A stretch of DNA of 64,000 bases from Muricoccus roseus (GCF_900141905.1 NZ_FQZF01000015.1:62001-126000); one strand, 5' to 3'; counted from the first letter of the stretch, positions 6,948-16,825 are shown. A program made the numbers and translations. Notes: generated by a model from the sequence alone, not told the origin.

Positions 6948-9251
6948 TCACACCACCTCCACGATCTCCGGCGGCTGGTGCACCCGCACATCCGGCAGCG
7001 GCCCGGTCCAGGCTTCCACCTGCACGAGGCAGGATTGTGCCGCGCATCCCTGGCCCAGGGGCGAGGTGCCGACATCCTGGGTCAGCACGTTCGGGTTGCC
7101 GTGCACGCAGAGCGGTCCGGCCTCGGTTTCCTGCGGGTCCCACCACGCGCCGGTGGACATTGCGACGACGCCGGGCCGCAGCGCCTCCGTCACCACCAGC
7201 CCGCCCAGGCAGGCGCCGCGGTCGTTGAACACGCGCACGACCTGACCGTCGCGCAGCCCGCGCGCCGCGGCATCGGCGGGGTTCATGCGGATCGGCTCGC
7301 GCCCCTGGATCTTGCTGGCCTTTGCCACGCGCGCGGGGTCGAGCTGACCGTGCAGGCGCGTCGCCGGCTGGTCCGAGAGGAGGTGCAGCGGGTGCCGCGA
7401 GAGGTCCCCGCCCAGCCATTCGCGCGGCGTCTTCCACACCGCATGGCCCGGCACGCCCTCGTCGCCGAAGCCGGCGATGGTCTCCGAATACAGTTCCACC
7501 TTGCCCGAGGGCGTGGCGAGCGGCGCGGCGGCGGGGTCGCGCGCGAAATCCTGGAAGGAGACGAAGTCGCTCTCCGGCGGCGCGAACTCGATATGGCCCT
7601 CCGCCCAGAAGCGATCGAAATCGGGGACATCCTCGCCGAGGCTCGCGCAGGCCCGGCGGAAGCGGTCGTAGAGGTGGCGCAGCCAGGCGCCTTCGTCCCG
7701 CTGCTCGGTGAAGCGCTCGCGATAGCCCAGCGCGTCCGCCATGTCGGCGAAGATGTCGTGGTCGTTGCGCGCCTGGCCCTGCGGTGGCACGGCCTGGTGC
7801 ATGGCGCGCACGAAGCGGTCGCGCGAGGAGCTGGCGATGTCGTTGCGCTCCAGCGTCGTCGTCGCCGGCAGCACGATATCGGCCTGCCGCGCGACCGCGG
7901 TCCACCATGGCTCGGAGACGACGATCGTCTCCATGCGGGAGAAGGCGCGCGCCAGCCGGTTCAGGTCCTGGTGATGGTGGAAGGGGTTGCCGCCGGTCCA
8001 GAACACCATGCGCGTGTCCGGCAGGGGGATGTCCCGCCCGTTATAGCGCATCACCTCCCCCGGCCGCTCCAGCAGCTCCGTCACGCGCGCGACGGGGATG
8101 GCGGTGCGCACGGGGTTGCGCGTGGCGGGCAGGTTCACGCTGGGCAGCTCGCGGCGGGAGGTGCCCATGCCGTTGATGCTGCCATAGCCGAAGGCGACGC
8201 CGAGGCCGGGCTTGCCGATCCCGCCGAGCGCGCTCGCCAGCCCCACCAGCGCCCACCAGGGCTGCTCGCCATGCTCCGCCCGCTGCACGGACCAGGTGGC
8301 GGTCAGCATGGTCGGCATCGCCGCCGCCTCCAGCGCCAGCGCGCGGATGGTGTCCGCCGGCACGTCGCAGAGCGGCGCCGCCCATTCCGGCGTCTTCGCC
8401 ACGCCGTCCTCCGCCTCGCCCATCACATAGGCGCGCAGCCGCTCCCAGCCGACGGTGCAGCGGGCGAGGAAGTCCCGGTCCTCCAGCCCCGCCGCGACGA
8501 TCGCCTGGATCATCGCCAGGATCATCGCCGCATCGCCGCCGGGCCGGATCGGCACCCATTGCGCGCCGAGGAAATCCGCCGCCGCCCCGCGATCCGGGCC
8601 GATATTCACGAAGCGCAGCCCGGCCTCGACGGCGGCCTTCATCATCGGCACGTATTCATGGGCGCCGCCGCCGCCCGCCGTCACCAGCCCGTTCTTCAGC
8701 GGCAGCCCGCCGAAGCACAGCATCAGCCGCGCATGCTTCACGATGCTGCGCCAGTGCGTCGCCGGCCCGGTAACGGGGTCGTTGGTGCCGAGCACATGCG
8801 GCATCAGCGTCATGCCCGCGCCGTAGGAATAGTTCGTCGCCTGCGCGGTGAAGCCGCCGCCCAGCGCGAGGAAACGCTGCAGCTGGCTGCGCGCATGGTG
8901 GAACCGCCCCGCGGAGGACCAGCCATAGGACCCGCCGAGGATGGAGGCGTCGCCATGCTCCGCCCGCACCCGCGCCAGCTCCTCGGCCACCAGCCGCGTC
9001 GCCCGGTCCCAGGATACCGGCACGAAGCGGTCCTGCCCGCGCGCGGCGCCCATCCGGCGCCCCTGCAGCCATCCTTGGCGCACATAGGGGCGGTCGATCC
9101 GGCAGGGCGCGTGAACGAGGTCCGGCACCCCCTGGGTCAGGGAGCCGGGGAACGGGTCCCGCGCGAAGGGCCGCGTGCCGACCACGCGCCCGTCTTCCAC
9201 CACGGCATCGAAATAGCCCCAATGGGCGGCGTGCGGCTTGATCTCGACCAT
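6948..9251 (-). CDS. bisC: Molybdopterin-dependent oxidoreductase, biotin/methionine sulfoxide reductase type
   Basis: 767-residue bis-MGD molybdoenzyme of the DMSO reductase family. It starts directly with the BisC/TorA-type N-terminus (HAAHWGYFDAVVEDGRVVG) and has no CxxCxxxC iron-sulfur motif and no signal peptide, which fits cytoplasmic BisC rather than periplasmic TorA or DorA. GGSYGWSSAGRFHHARSQ holds the serine expected to ligate molybdenum. Cofactor-binding blocks include MVFWTGGNPFHHHQDLNRL and WWTAVARQADIVLPATTTLERND. The C-terminal domain has the family-like HGQLDPARVAKASKIQGREP. Known members reduce biotin sulfoxide or free methionine sulfoxide. ATG at 9251 is chosen because upstream in-frame residues are low-complexity and unlike the family. 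Confidence 0.88.
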   Translation of the reverse strand: MVEIKPHAAHWGYFDAVVEDGRVVGTRPFARDPFPGSLTQGVPDLVHAPCRIDRPYVRQGWLQGRRMGAARGQDRFVPVSWDRATRLVAEELARVRAEHGDASILGGSYGWSSAGRFHHARSQLQRFLALGGGFTAQATNYSYGAGMTLMPHVLGTNDPVTGPATHWRSIVKHARLMLCFGGLPLKNGLVTAGGGGAHEYVPMMKAAVEAGLRFVNIGPDRGAAADFLGAQWVPIRPGGDAAMILAMIQAIVAAGLEDRDFLARCTVGWERLRAYVMGEAEDGVAKTPEWAAPLCDVPADTIRALALEAAAMPTMLTATWSVQRAEHGEQPWWALVGLASALGGIGKPGLGVAFGYGSINGMGTSRRELPSVNLPATRNPVRTAIPVARVTELLERPGEVMRYNGRDIPLPDTRMVFWTGGNPFHHHQDLNRLARAFSRMETIVVSEPWWTAVARQADIVLPATTTLERNDIASSSRDRFVRAMHQAVPPQGQARNDHDIFADMADALGYRERFTEQRDEGAWLRHLYDRFRRACASLGEDVPDFDRFWAEGHIEFAPPESDFVSFQDFARDPAAAPLATPSGKVELYSETIAGFGDEGVPGHAVWKTPREWLGGDLSRHPLHLLSDQPATRLHGQLDPARVAKASKIQGREPIRMNPADAAARGLRDGQVVRVFNDRGACLGGLVVTEALRPGVVAMSTGAWWDPQETEAGPLCVHGNPNVLTQDVGTSPLGQGCAAQSCLVQVEAWTGPLPDVRVHQPPEIVEVV

Positions 9252-9496
9252 CCCGCCACCATGGCCCGGCTGCGGGCCGAGGGGAACGGTGAAGCCTCCG
9301 GGAGCAAGCGAAACCAAGCGCCGCCGCGCCGTGTTCCAGCCCCGCCGGGTTCCAGCCCCGCCGGCTTGGTGCCGAGGCGCCCCCGGCACAGCGCGCCACC
9401 CCCTTCGGCGCCGGCCGGCACCAGGCCGCCGCCCCCCGAACCGCCCCAAGCTTGCCGGGCGCCACGCGGCGCCCCACCGGATACAGGAGACCCCGC

Positions 9497-10546
9497 ATGG
9501 ACGAGACGCAGCACGGCGCGCCCTCACGCCGCCAGATCATGGGCGGCGTGACCGCCGGCGCCGCCGCCATGGCGGCCGCGGCCCCCGCCTTCGCCCAAGG
9601 GGGCGCCCAGGGCAGCAGCCAGGCCGGCAGCAGCGCCACCGCCACCGCGACGCCCGGCCCGCTGGTGCAGCCGCGCGACCCGCGCGGCGTGTATCCCAAG
9701 CCCCCCTTCATCCGGCAGCCGCAGGACTGGCCCGGCCTCGCCGGCCAGATGAACCCGCGCCCGGACCATGGGGAAACGAGCTATCGCGGCTCCGGCCGCC
9801 TCGCCGGGCGCAAGGCGCTGGTCACGGGCGGCGATTCCGGCATCGGCCGGGCGGCCGCGATCGCCTTCGCGCGGGAAGGCGCGGATGTCGCCATCGGCTA
9901 CCTGCCGCAGGAGCAGCCGGATGCCGAGGAGGTGCTGGACCTCATCCGCAAGGAGGGCCGCAAGGCCGTCGCCCTGCCCGGTGACATCCGGGACGAGGCC
10001 TTCTGCCGCCAGATGGTGGATAATGCGGTGCGCGAGCTCGGCGGCCTCGACATCCTGGTGAACAATGCCGGGCGCCAGCACACCCTGCCCTCGCTCGACG
10101 AACTCACCACCGAATTCTTCGACTGGACCTTCAAGACCAATGTCTACGCGCCCTTCTGGATCACCAAGGCAGCGCTGCCGCATCTAAAGCCTGGCGCCTC
10201 GATCATCATCACCGCCTCGGTCCAGGCCTATGAGCCCTCGGCCGCGCTGTTCGACTATGCGCAGACCAAGGCCTGCAACGTCGTCTTCGCCAAGTCGCTC
10301 GCCAAGCAGCTCGCGCCGAAGGGCATCCGCGTGAACGCCGTCGCGCCAGGGCCGTATTGGACCGCGCTGCAGCCCTCCGGCGGGCAGACGCAGGAGAATC
10401 TGGAACAGTTCGGCGGGGACACGCCCATGGGCCGCCCCGGGCAGCCTGTGGAGATCGCGCCCATCTATGTCCTGCTGGCCAGCCAGGAATCCAGCTTCAC
10501 CACCGGCCAGGTCCTCGGCGCCTCCGGCGGTTCCGGGAATCCCTGA
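9497..10546 (+). CDS. SDR-family NAD(P)-dependent oxidoreductase with Tat signal
   Basis: 349-residue short-chain dehydrogenase. The N-terminus has a Tat-like signal (SRRQIMGGVTAG, an Ala-rich core, PAFAQ), then a linker of about 60 residues and the Rossmann domain. Visible motifs are TGGDSGIG (110-117), NNAG (189-192), Ser241 in ITASVQ, and the catalytic pair Y254-AQT-K258. The linker with a proline-rich stretch before RLAGRKALVTGG matches the YhdG/YghA-like group of 290-350 residue SDRs, some of which carry Tat signals. The start is set by AGGAGA seven bases upstream of the ATG at 9497. The substrate is unknown. It is divergent from the molybdoenzyme gene with a gap of about 245 bases. Confidence 0.88.
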   Translation: MDETQHGAPSRRQIMGGVTAGAAAMAAAAPAFAQGGAQGSSQAGSSATATATPGPLVQPRDPRGVYPKPPFIRQPQDWPGLAGQMNPRPDHGETSYRGSGRLAGRKALVTGGDSGIGRAAAIAFAREGADVAIGYLPQEQPDAEEVLDLIRKEGRKAVALPGDIRDEAFCRQMVDNAVRELGGLDILVNNAGRQHTLPSLDELTTEFFDWTFKTNVYAPFWITKAALPHLKPGASIIITASVQAYEPSAALFDYAQTKACNVVFAKSLAKQLAPKGIRVNAVAPGPYWTALQPSGGQTQENLEQFGGDTPMGRPGQPVEIAPIYVLLASQESSFTTGQVLGASGGSGNP

Positions 10547-10558
10547 CCACCCTGGCCC

Positions 10559-10576
10559 GGCCCCCGCCCGGGGGCC
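10559..10576. terminator. GC-rich stem-loop between convergent genes
   Basis: GGCCCCC and GGGGGCC (7 bp, GCCC loop) lie between the stop of the SDR gene and the stop of the DUF2585 gene. There is no T-run on either side, so it is at best a weak or factor-dependent terminator serving both genes. Confidence 0.4.
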
Positions 10577-10579
10577 TGG

Positions 10580-11158
10580 TCAACCCGGCAGCGCCGCCTG
10601 CCAGTCCCGGATGGCCGGCACGGGCCACAGCAGCATGAGCACGTTGAGCGTCAGGTTGTCCCGGATGGCGGCCAGGGCGAGCAGTTCCAGCCCGAGCCCG
10701 AACAGCACCGTGCCCCACCAGGGCAGCCGCGCCGCCAGGGCGAAGCCCGCCAGCATGAAGCCGAGATCGGCGAGCGAGTTCACCACGCTGTCGCCGGTGT
10801 AGCCCAGCGCCGCCGTCGCCTCCCGGTAGCGGTCGATCACCATCGGCGTGTTCTCGGCGATCTCCCAGGCCGCCTCCAGCAGCGCGGCCAGGGCGGCCCG
10901 TGCGCCCAGCGAGGCCCCCGGCGCCGCCCAGCGGAACAAGCCGTAGAAGAGCAGCCCGTGAACCACATGCGAGGGCGCGTACCAGTCCGCGAGGTGCTGG
11001 GAGTTCCCCGCGCTGTTCACCGCCCCATGCCACAACTCCACCATGCCGCAGGCGCAGATCGGCAGCCGGCCCATCGCCAGCAGCACCGCCCCCATCGCGA
11101 GCGCGATCGCCACCAGAACCAGCGCCCAGCGCCCCCCGTATCGCGTCCTCTCGGTCAT
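10580..11158 (-). CDS. DUF2585 (UPF0314) family membrane protein
   Basis: 192-residue integral membrane protein. About five hydrophobic helices are visible, the first at residues 10-30. The conserved family core is present: ICACGMVELWHGAVNSAGNS, then HLADWYAPSHVVHGLLFYG, AWEIAENTPMVIDRYRE and GYTGDSVVNSLADLGFMLAG. The spacing of His, Glu and Asp residues in these blocks suggests a membrane-embedded active or metal site, but no function is known for UPF0314, which is common in alphaproteobacteria. Start ATG at 11158. It is divergent from the O-antigen-ligase-like gene (112-base gap). Confidence 0.85.
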   Translation of the reverse strand: MTERTRYGGRWALVLVAIALAMGAVLLAMGRLPICACGMVELWHGAVNSAGNSQHLADWYAPSHVVHGLLFYGLFRWAAPGASLGARAALAALLEAAWEIAENTPMVIDRYREATAALGYTGDSVVNSLADLGFMLAGFALAARLPWWGTVLFGLGLELLALAAIRDNLTLNVLMLLWPVPAIRDWQAALPG

Positions 11159-11270
11159 GACGCCGGCTTGCCACGGAAATCGCATGCACGCACGGTCTTG
11201 GGCCCGCTCCCCGGCAGGGGTAGAAGCCGCCCCCGGAACAGAACTCCAACCGAAACCGCCGAGGACCCGC

Positions 11271-12584
11271 ATGGCGCCCCGCGCCGCCTCTCCCGACATC
11301 CGGCCACGCGCCGCCGCGGGCGACCATCGCGCCAGCGAGTTCGACGACCGCCCCGGCCCCGGCGCCCTGCATCGCGGGCCGCCCCGGCGCTGGTACATGG
11401 CGGCCACCCTGCCGCTTCAGGTCGCGGCCGCCGTCGCGCCCGGCGCGGCCGTGCTGCAATCCAAGGCCATGGCGCCCATCGCCATCGTCGCCCTGCTGCT
11501 CGCCGTGATCGCGCACCGTCGGGAAAGGGGGCACTGGCCTATCCCCGGCGGCCCGGCCCTGCTGCCCCTGCTGGCCCTGGCCGCCTGGGGCGCCCTTTCC
11601 GCGCTCTGGGCGCCCGATACGCGCTGGGCCCTGTCCTCTGCCGGCACCCTCGCCGCCCTCGCCCTGCTCGGCACGGCCGGCGCGGTGATCGTGGAGGAGG
11701 AAACCCTCACGGCGCGCCGGACCCTCACCTGGTGCATCCTCGGCGGCCTCGCCTTCGGCCTCGCCCTGGCGCTGCTCGACCACGCGACGGGCCAATGGGT
11801 CCGCGCCACCGTCCGCGGCCTGCCCGAGACCCGCCCTGGCCTCGAATTCGGCCTCAAGCCCGCCGCCTCGGTCATGGCGCTCTTCCTGCCGCTGCTCCTG
11901 CGGCTCCGCCTGCCCGCGCCCTGGCGCTGGCTGCTGCTGGCCGCCGGCACGGGGGCCATCCTGCTCCTGCCCGGCGACACGCCCAAGCTCGCCGCGCTCG
12001 CCGGCTTCGCGGCCGCCGCCCTGGCCAGCCTCGGCGGGCGGCCGGTCGCCTGCCTCATCGCGCTCCTCCTGGCCGGCGGCCTGCTCGCCGCCCCCTTCCT
12101 GATTCCCCAGACCCTGCGGCCGGAGATCGCGGCCCGCGCGCCGCTTTCCGCCCTGCATCGCATGCTGATCTGGGACTTCGCCCTGGAACGCGCGGCCGAG
12201 AGGCCCGTGCTCGGCTGGGGCATGGAGGCCAGCCGCAACCTGCCCGGCGGGCGCGACAACCCCTCCCGTGAATCCATGGCCCGGCTGGGCGTGACGCCGG
12301 AGGGCCACCGCGCCTGGCTCCTCACCCCCGGCGTCGAGCGCCTTTCCCTGCACCCGCATAACGGCGCGTTGCAGATCTGGCTCGAACTGGGCTGGATCGG
12401 CCTCGCCCTCGCAGCCCTCGCGGTGCTGGGGATGGGCTGGGGCGCGGCGCCGGTGGCCATCGGCGTCCTCGCCTCCGCCGCCGTCACCTTCACCGCCTCC
12501 TTCGGCGTCTGGCAGGCCTGGTGGATGGCCAGCCAGGCCCTGGCGGCCGCGCTGGCCGCCGGGCTGGCCGCGCGGCGCGGCTAG
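11271..12584 (+). CDS. O-antigen ligase-like (Wzy/WaaL) membrane protein
   Basis: 437-residue multi-pass membrane protein with about ten hydrophobic segments and a long periplasmic loop around residues 280-360. The loop carries the hallmark of the Wzy_C/O-antigen ligase family: GWGMEASRNLPGG, then HPHNGALQIWLELGWIGL, where the HPHN motif is the family's conserved periplasmic histidine block. WaaL proteins join lipid-linked O-polysaccharide to lipid A core; Wzy proteins polymerise repeat units. Sequence alone does not separate these. No other glycan genes are adjacent, so the partner polysaccharide is not identifiable here. ATG at 11271 is the first reasonable start; upstream in-frame sequence overlaps the divergent DUF2585 gene. 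Confidence 0.82.
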   Translation: MAPRAASPDIRPRAAAGDHRASEFDDRPGPGALHRGPPRRWYMAATLPLQVAAAVAPGAAVLQSKAMAPIAIVALLLAVIAHRRERGHWPIPGGPALLPLLALAAWGALSALWAPDTRWALSSAGTLAALALLGTAGAVIVEEETLTARRTLTWCILGGLAFGLALALLDHATGQWVRATVRGLPETRPGLEFGLKPAASVMALFLPLLLRLRLPAPWRWLLLAAGTGAILLLPGDTPKLAALAGFAAAALASLGGRPVACLIALLLAGGLLAAPFLIPQTLRPEIAARAPLSALHRMLIWDFALERAAERPVLGWGMEASRNLPGGRDNPSRESMARLGVTPEGHRAWLLTPGVERLSLHPHNGALQIWLELGWIGLALAALAVLGMGWGAAPVAIGVLASAAVTFTASFGVWQAWWMASQALAAALAAGLAARRG

Positions 12585-12617
12585 CTGGGAGGCCGCCGCT
12601 TGCCCTCGCGCCCGGGG

Positions 12618-14054
12618 CTAGTCCCCGGATTGCGAGAGGGGCCGCGCCACATCCTCCAGCGACTTGCCCTCGGCCGCGAAACCGAGCTTCCACTCCGTCC
12701 CCGCCGCCACCAGCATCAGCGCGGCGCCGAGCAGATAGCCCCACATGATGTCCGTGCGCTGCCCGCCCTCGATCAGCGCACCGAACAGGGCCGGCCCCAC
12801 CACCCCGCCGACCAGCGTGCCGAAGGCGTAGAACAGCGCGATGCCCATGGCCCGCATCTCCAGCGGAAAGCTCTCGCCCACCGTGAGATAGGCGGCGGAG
12901 GCGGCGGCGGAGGCGAAGAAGAAGATCACCGTCCAGGCCGCCGTCTGCTCCCAGGCGGAAAGCCAGCCCTGCGCGAAGGCGAAGCCGGTGGCCGCCATCA
13001 GCACGCCGGCGATGCCGTAGGTGGCGGTGATCATGATGCGCCGCCCGATCGTGTCGAAGAAATGCCCGAGGATGAGGGGGCCCGCGAGGTTGCCCAGCGC
13101 GAAGGGCAGCATGAACCAGCCGATATGCGCCGAAGGGATGCCGTAGAAGCGCGTCAGCACCAGCGCGTAGGTGAAGAACACGGCGTTGTAGCAGAAGGCC
13201 TGGCAGGCCATGAGGACGATGCCCAGCACGGAGCGGCGGGGATAGGTGCGGAACATCGTCACCGCCACCTCGCCCAGCGTGGTGTGGGTGCGCGGGTCGA
13301 TGGTGATGGGGCGGCCCTGCACGGGCGGCAGCGGTCCCTTCTCGCGCTCCACCCAGGCCTCGATGTCGCCCACGATCCGCTCCGCCTCCTCGCGGCGCCC
13401 ATGGGTCATCAGCCAGCGCGGGCTTTCCGGGATGAAGCGGCGGAGGAAGAGCACGGAGATCGAGAGCGCCCCGCCTACGCCGAAGGCCAAGCGCCAGCCC
13501 AGCTCAGGGTCGATCACCGCGGGGTCCAGCAGCAGCAGGGAGGAGGCCGCGCCGATCGCCGCCCCGCCCCAAAAGGTGCCGTTCACCGCCAGGTCCGTCG
13601 TGCCCCGCCGGCGCGCCGGGATCAGTTCCTGGATGGCGGAGTTCACCGCCGAATACTCGCCGCCGATCCCCGCCCCGGTGAAGAAGCGGAAGACCGCGAA
13701 GGACCAGAAGTCCCAGGAGAAGCCCGTGGCGATGGTGGCGACCAGATAGACCAGCACCGTCAGGGTGAAGAGCTTCTTCCGCCCCAGCCGGTCCGTCAGC
13801 CAGCCGAAGAACAGAGCGCCGAATACGGCGCCGAGAAGATAGGCCGAGGCCGTCAGGCCGACCTCGGTCTCGGTCAGCCGCAGCCGCGGGCTGTCCTTGA
13901 TGGCGCCGGCGAGGGAGCCAACCAGCGTCACCTCCAGCCCGTCCAGCACCCAGGTCACGCCGAGCGCGATGACCACCAGCCAGTGGAATCGTGACCAGGG
14001 CAGCCGATCCAGGCGGTTCGGCACATCGGTGCTGAAGCTGGCGGCCAAGGTCAT
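12618..14054 (-). CDS. MFS transporter, metabolite:proton symporter-like
   Basis: 478-residue major facilitator with 12 predicted helices. Conserved signatures: GWLTDRLGRKKLF in loop 2-3 (MFS motif A), RFFTGAGIGGEYSAVNSA in helix 4-5, PESPRWL after helix 6 and a second motif-A relative (HFFDTIGRR) in loop 8-9. The ESPRWL motif and GGEYSA segment match the sugar-porter/aromatic-acid and metabolite:H+ symporter branches of MFS. The start is uncertain: the ATG at 14054 directly abuts its GGGAGG, so a downstream GTG is possible, though the homologous N-terminus (RLDRLPWSRFHW) lies just after the chosen start. Gene order places it behind serC with a 55-base gap. The cargo is unknown. Confidence 0.85.
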   Translation of the reverse strand: MTLAASFSTDVPNRLDRLPWSRFHWLVVIALGVTWVLDGLEVTLVGSLAGAIKDSPRLRLTETEVGLTASAYLLGAVFGALFFGWLTDRLGRKKLFTLTVLVYLVATIATGFSWDFWSFAVFRFFTGAGIGGEYSAVNSAIQELIPARRRGTTDLAVNGTFWGGAAIGAASSLLLLDPAVIDPELGWRLAFGVGGALSISVLFLRRFIPESPRWLMTHGRREEAERIVGDIEAWVEREKGPLPPVQGRPITIDPRTHTTLGEVAVTMFRTYPRRSVLGIVLMACQAFCYNAVFFTYALVLTRFYGIPSAHIGWFMLPFALGNLAGPLILGHFFDTIGRRIMITATYGIAGVLMAATGFAFAQGWLSAWEQTAAWTVIFFFASAAASAAYLTVGESFPLEMRAMGIALFYAFGTLVGGVVGPALFGALIEGGQRTDIMWGYLLGAALMLVAAGTEWKLGFAAEGKSLEDVARPLSQSGD

Positions 14055-14109
14055 CCTCCCGGTTGGAACCGGGAGCGGAACCCTCCGGAAGCCGGAAGGT
14101 TCCAGCAGC

Positions 14110-15318
14110 TCAGCCCGCCGGGCTCGCCTCCTGATGCGCCAGCTCGAGCGCCAGTTCCGCGAAGGCCCAGTCCAGCCAGGGCAGGAGGGCCTGGATATCG
14201 GAGGTCTCCACCGTCGCGCCGCCCCAGATCCGCAGGCCCGGCGGGGCATCGCGGTAGGAGGCGATGTCGAGCGCGACTCCCTCCTCCTCGAGGATGGCCG
14301 CCAGCCGCTTCGCCGCGCGGGCCTGGCCTGCGGCATCCATGGCGGTGAACCATGGCACGGTGATCTTCAGGCAGATGGAGGTGCAGGAGCGCGTGGCGGG
14401 ATCCTCGGCAAGGAAATCCGCCCAGCCGCTGCCCGAGACCCAGTCGGCGACGGCGGCGAGATTGGCCTCGGAACGGGCGATCAGCGCATCCAGCCCGCCG
14501 ATGGATTCCGCCCAGCGCAGCCCGTCCAGCGCATCCTCCACGCAGAGCATGGAGGGGGTGTTGATCGTGTCGCCCTGGAAGATTCCCTCGATCAGCCTGC
14601 CGCCCTTGGTCAGGCGCATAATCTTGGGCAGAGGCCGCCCGGCGTCGAAGGATTCCAGCCGCGCGACCGCGCGCGGCGAGAGCGCGAGCATCCCATGCGC
14701 AGCCTCGCCGCCCAGCACCTTCTGCCAGGACCAGGTGACGACATCGAGCTTGTCCCAGGGCAGGCGCATGGCGAAGGCGGCCGAGGTCGCGTCGCAGATG
14801 GCGAGCCCCTCCCGCGCATCGCTGATGAAATCCGCATGCGCCAGCCGCACGCCGCTGGTCGTGCCGTTCCAGACGAAGACCACGTCCCGATCCGGTGCCA
14901 CGGGGTCGAGCGGCGGGAGCTTGCCGTAATCGGCCTCGCGGATCCGCACATCCGCCAGCTTCAGCTGGGTCGCGATGTCCTGCGCCCATTCCTTGGAGAA
15001 GCTTTCCCAGACCAGCACATCCACGCCCCGCGCGCCCAGCGCGGACCACAGCACCATCTCCACCGCGCCGGTGTCGGAAGCCGGAACGACGCCCAGCCGC
15101 CAATCCGCCGGCATGCTCAGCAGGGCGCGCGAACGCTCGATCACCTCGGCGATGCGCGCCTTCGGCTCCTTCGCGCGATGGCTGCGCCCGAGCATGGCGC
15201 CCTCCAGCGCGGCGAGCGACCAGCCCGGCCGCTTGGCGCAGGGGCCGGAGGAGAAATGCGGGTTGGCGGGGCGCGCCTGCGGCCGGGCCGCGTTCAGGTC
15301 GGTGGTCGCTGCGGCCAT
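14110..15318 (-). CDS. serC: Phosphoserine aminotransferase
   Basis: 402-residue PLP enzyme of the class V aminotransferase fold. It converts 3-phosphohydroxypyruvate and glutamate to phosphoserine (serine synthesis) and also acts in the DXP-independent branch of pyridoxal phosphate synthesis. The N-terminus has [15 protein letters not shown], close to the alphaproteobacterial SerC signature. [11 protein letters not shown] supplies phosphate-binding residues and [13 protein letters not shown] contains the Schiff-base lysine. [13 protein letters not shown] is the family block before the small domain. The ATG at 15318 has GAGAGG seven bases upstream; the in-frame GTG at 15324 is less likely. 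serA is not adjacent; an MFS carrier follows instead. Confidence 0.93.
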   Translation of the reverse strand: MAAATTDLNAARPQARPANPHFSSGPCAKRPGWSLAALEGAMLGRSHRAKEPKARIAEVIERSRALLSMPADWRLGVVPASDTGAVEMVLWSALGARGVDVLVWESFSKEWAQDIATQLKLADVRIREADYGKLPPLDPVAPDRDVVFVWNGTTSGVRLAHADFISDAREGLAICDATSAAFAMRLPWDKLDVVTWSWQKVLGGEAAHGMLALSPRAVARLESFDAGRPLPKIMRLTKGGRLIEGIFQGDTINTPSMLCVEDALDGLRWAESIGGLDALIARSEANLAAVADWVSGSGWADFLAEDPATRSCTSICLKITVPWFTAMDAAGQARAAKRLAAILEEEGVALDIASYRDAPPGLRIWGGATVETSDIQALLPWLDWAFAELALELAHQEASPAG

Positions 15319-15455
15319 GGGCACACCTCTCGCCGAAAGCCCGCGCCGCGGATCCGGCAGAGGCTCAGCGGCCCTAGCCCCCGCCCGGCGCCGCGGTCAA
15401 GCGAAGCGGGATCCATGCCGTTCTGCGGGAATTCCGGCTTATCCTGGCATCCCTT

Positions 15456-15724
15456 GAGGGCTCCTCCCTCCACCCGCCAAGGGCCTGAGGCCCTTGGAAC
15501 CCCGTCTGACTGCCGTGGATACCCTGGATCAGCGGGGTCTCTTGTTGAAGGGTGGCATTCCTGCCTTTGCAGTCGCCTGAGGTCGATGACCTCCGGCGCA
15601 CCGTCAGCCCCGTGATTCCAAACTTCCAGAAAAAGATGATGGGTCGAAGGCACTGCCTTCGACGGGTCCGGGGAGAGGAAGAATTCCTTCTTCCTCTCCC
15701 CGGGGCAGACCAACAAATCAGAAC
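15456..15724 (+). repeat. Hairpin-mosaic dispersed repeat, copy 3
   Basis: Full set of modules: GAGGGC-type hairpin (15456-15470), CCAAGGGCC hairpin, the GTCTGACTGCCGTGGATA spacer, CCTGAGGTC/GACCTCCGG hairpin (one mismatch), GTCGAAGGC hairpin, GGGGAGAGGAAGAA hairpin, ending CAGAAC at 15724. A GTTCTG at 15420 may be the matching left end, but the spacing is longer than in copy 1. It lies between the divergent starts of serC and the AI-2E-family gene, so it could influence transcription or translation of the latter (start 64 bases on). Confidence 0.85.
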
Positions 15725-15787
15725 AAAAGCCCGGCTGCATCAGGGAGCGCCCGGCAACTCACCCTACGCCGCCTCGTTGCGCCGGGG

Positions 15788-16819
15788 ATGCGACACGACA
15801 CCGCCACCCTTCTCATCCTCTTGGCGGCCGTCGCGCTGCTCGGCTGGTTTGCGCCCGATGTGGTGCTCATCGTCTTCGCCGGCTGCCTGCTGGCCGTGGC
15901 TCTGCGCGCGGCCGGCGTGCCGCTGGCGCGGTATTTCGGCATGGCCCCGCATTGGGGCGTGATGATCGTCGCCTTCGTCGCGCTGCTCGTCATCGGCTTG
16001 CTCGCCTGGCTCGGCTTCAACACCATCGCGAACCAGGCGCGGGAATTCGTGCAGGCCGCGCCCCGCGTGTTGCAAAGCGTGGCCAGCCTACTGGAGGGGC
16101 TTCCGGGCGGGGACTGGCTAAAGCAGCACGCCTCGCCCGAGGCGATGACGCCCAATGCCCAGGCGGCGGCCAATGTCGCGCTCCAGGGCGCCTGGGGCAC
16201 GTTGGGCGCGCTCGGCAACATCGTGCTCGTCCTGCTGCTCGGCCTCTATATCGGCGCCGATCCCACCCTGTACCGCAGCGGCGCGCTCGCCCTGCTCTCT
16301 CCCGGGATGCGGCCGCGGGCGGAGGCGACGCTCAACGCCATGGCGAATTCCCTGCGCGGCTGGCTGCTGGGGCAGATGTTCGCCATGGTGGTCAGCGGCG
16401 TGCTGACCTTCATCGGCCTCTGGGCACTGGGCGTGCCGCTGGCCGGTTTTCTCTCGATCCTCACCGCGATCTTCGGCTTCATGCCCTATATCGGGCCGGT
16501 GATTGGCTGCGTCCCCGCGATGCTGATCGCGGCCTCGGCGGACCCCTCGCTCGTGCCCTGGGTGATCGCCCTGTTCCTCGCGGTCCAGAACATCGAGGGC
16601 AATTTCCTGACGCCGATGGTGCAGAAGCAGTCCTCGGACGTGCCGCCCGCCGTGCTGCTGGGCGCCCAGGCGCTGTTCGGCACCGGGCTCGGCTTCCTCG
16701 GCGTGCTGCTCGCGGCGCCGATCGCGGCCGCGGCGATGGCCGCGATCCGCGTCTCCTATGTGGAGGGCTGGGTGGAGGACCCGGCGGATGCGGACGAGAA
16801 GCGCCTCATCCGCCCCTGA
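15788..16819 (+). CDS. AI-2E family transporter (PerM/YdiK-like)
   Basis: 343-residue membrane protein with about seven to eight hydrophobic segments. The N-terminal pair of helices, the amphipathic region around residues 85-140 (NTIANQAREFVQAAPRVLQ, then a proline/asparagine stretch) and the C-terminal block FGFMPYIGPVIGCVPAML and LAVQNIEGNFLTPMVQ are diagnostic of the AI-2E exporter family. Members include TqsA, the YdiK/PerM permeases and sodium-proton antiporters, so the family name does not prove autoinducer export. ATG at 15788 has only a weak G-rich ribosome site. It is convergent with thiD (6 bases between stops). Confidence 0.88.
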   Translation: MRHDTATLLILLAAVALLGWFAPDVVLIVFAGCLLAVALRAAGVPLARYFGMAPHWGVMIVAFVALLVIGLLAWLGFNTIANQAREFVQAAPRVLQSVASLLEGLPGGDWLKQHASPEAMTPNAQAAANVALQGAWGTLGALGNIVLVLLLGLYIGADPTLYRSGALALLSPGMRPRAEATLNAMANSLRGWLLGQMFAMVVSGVLTFIGLWALGVPLAGFLSILTAIFGFMPYIGPVIGCVPAMLIAASADPSLVPWVIALFLAVQNIEGNFLTPMVQKQSSDVPPAVLLGAQALFGTGLGFLGVLLAAPIAAAAMAAIRVSYVEGWVEDPADADEKRLIRP

Positions 16820-16825
16820 CTGCCC

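Noticed and set aside
15552-15962. 136-residue ORF starting inside repeat copy 3, and similar ORFs through the other copies
   Set aside because: The frame through the hairpins is not kept between copies (insertions, loop changes and missing modules shift it), so the repeat is not selected as coding sequence.
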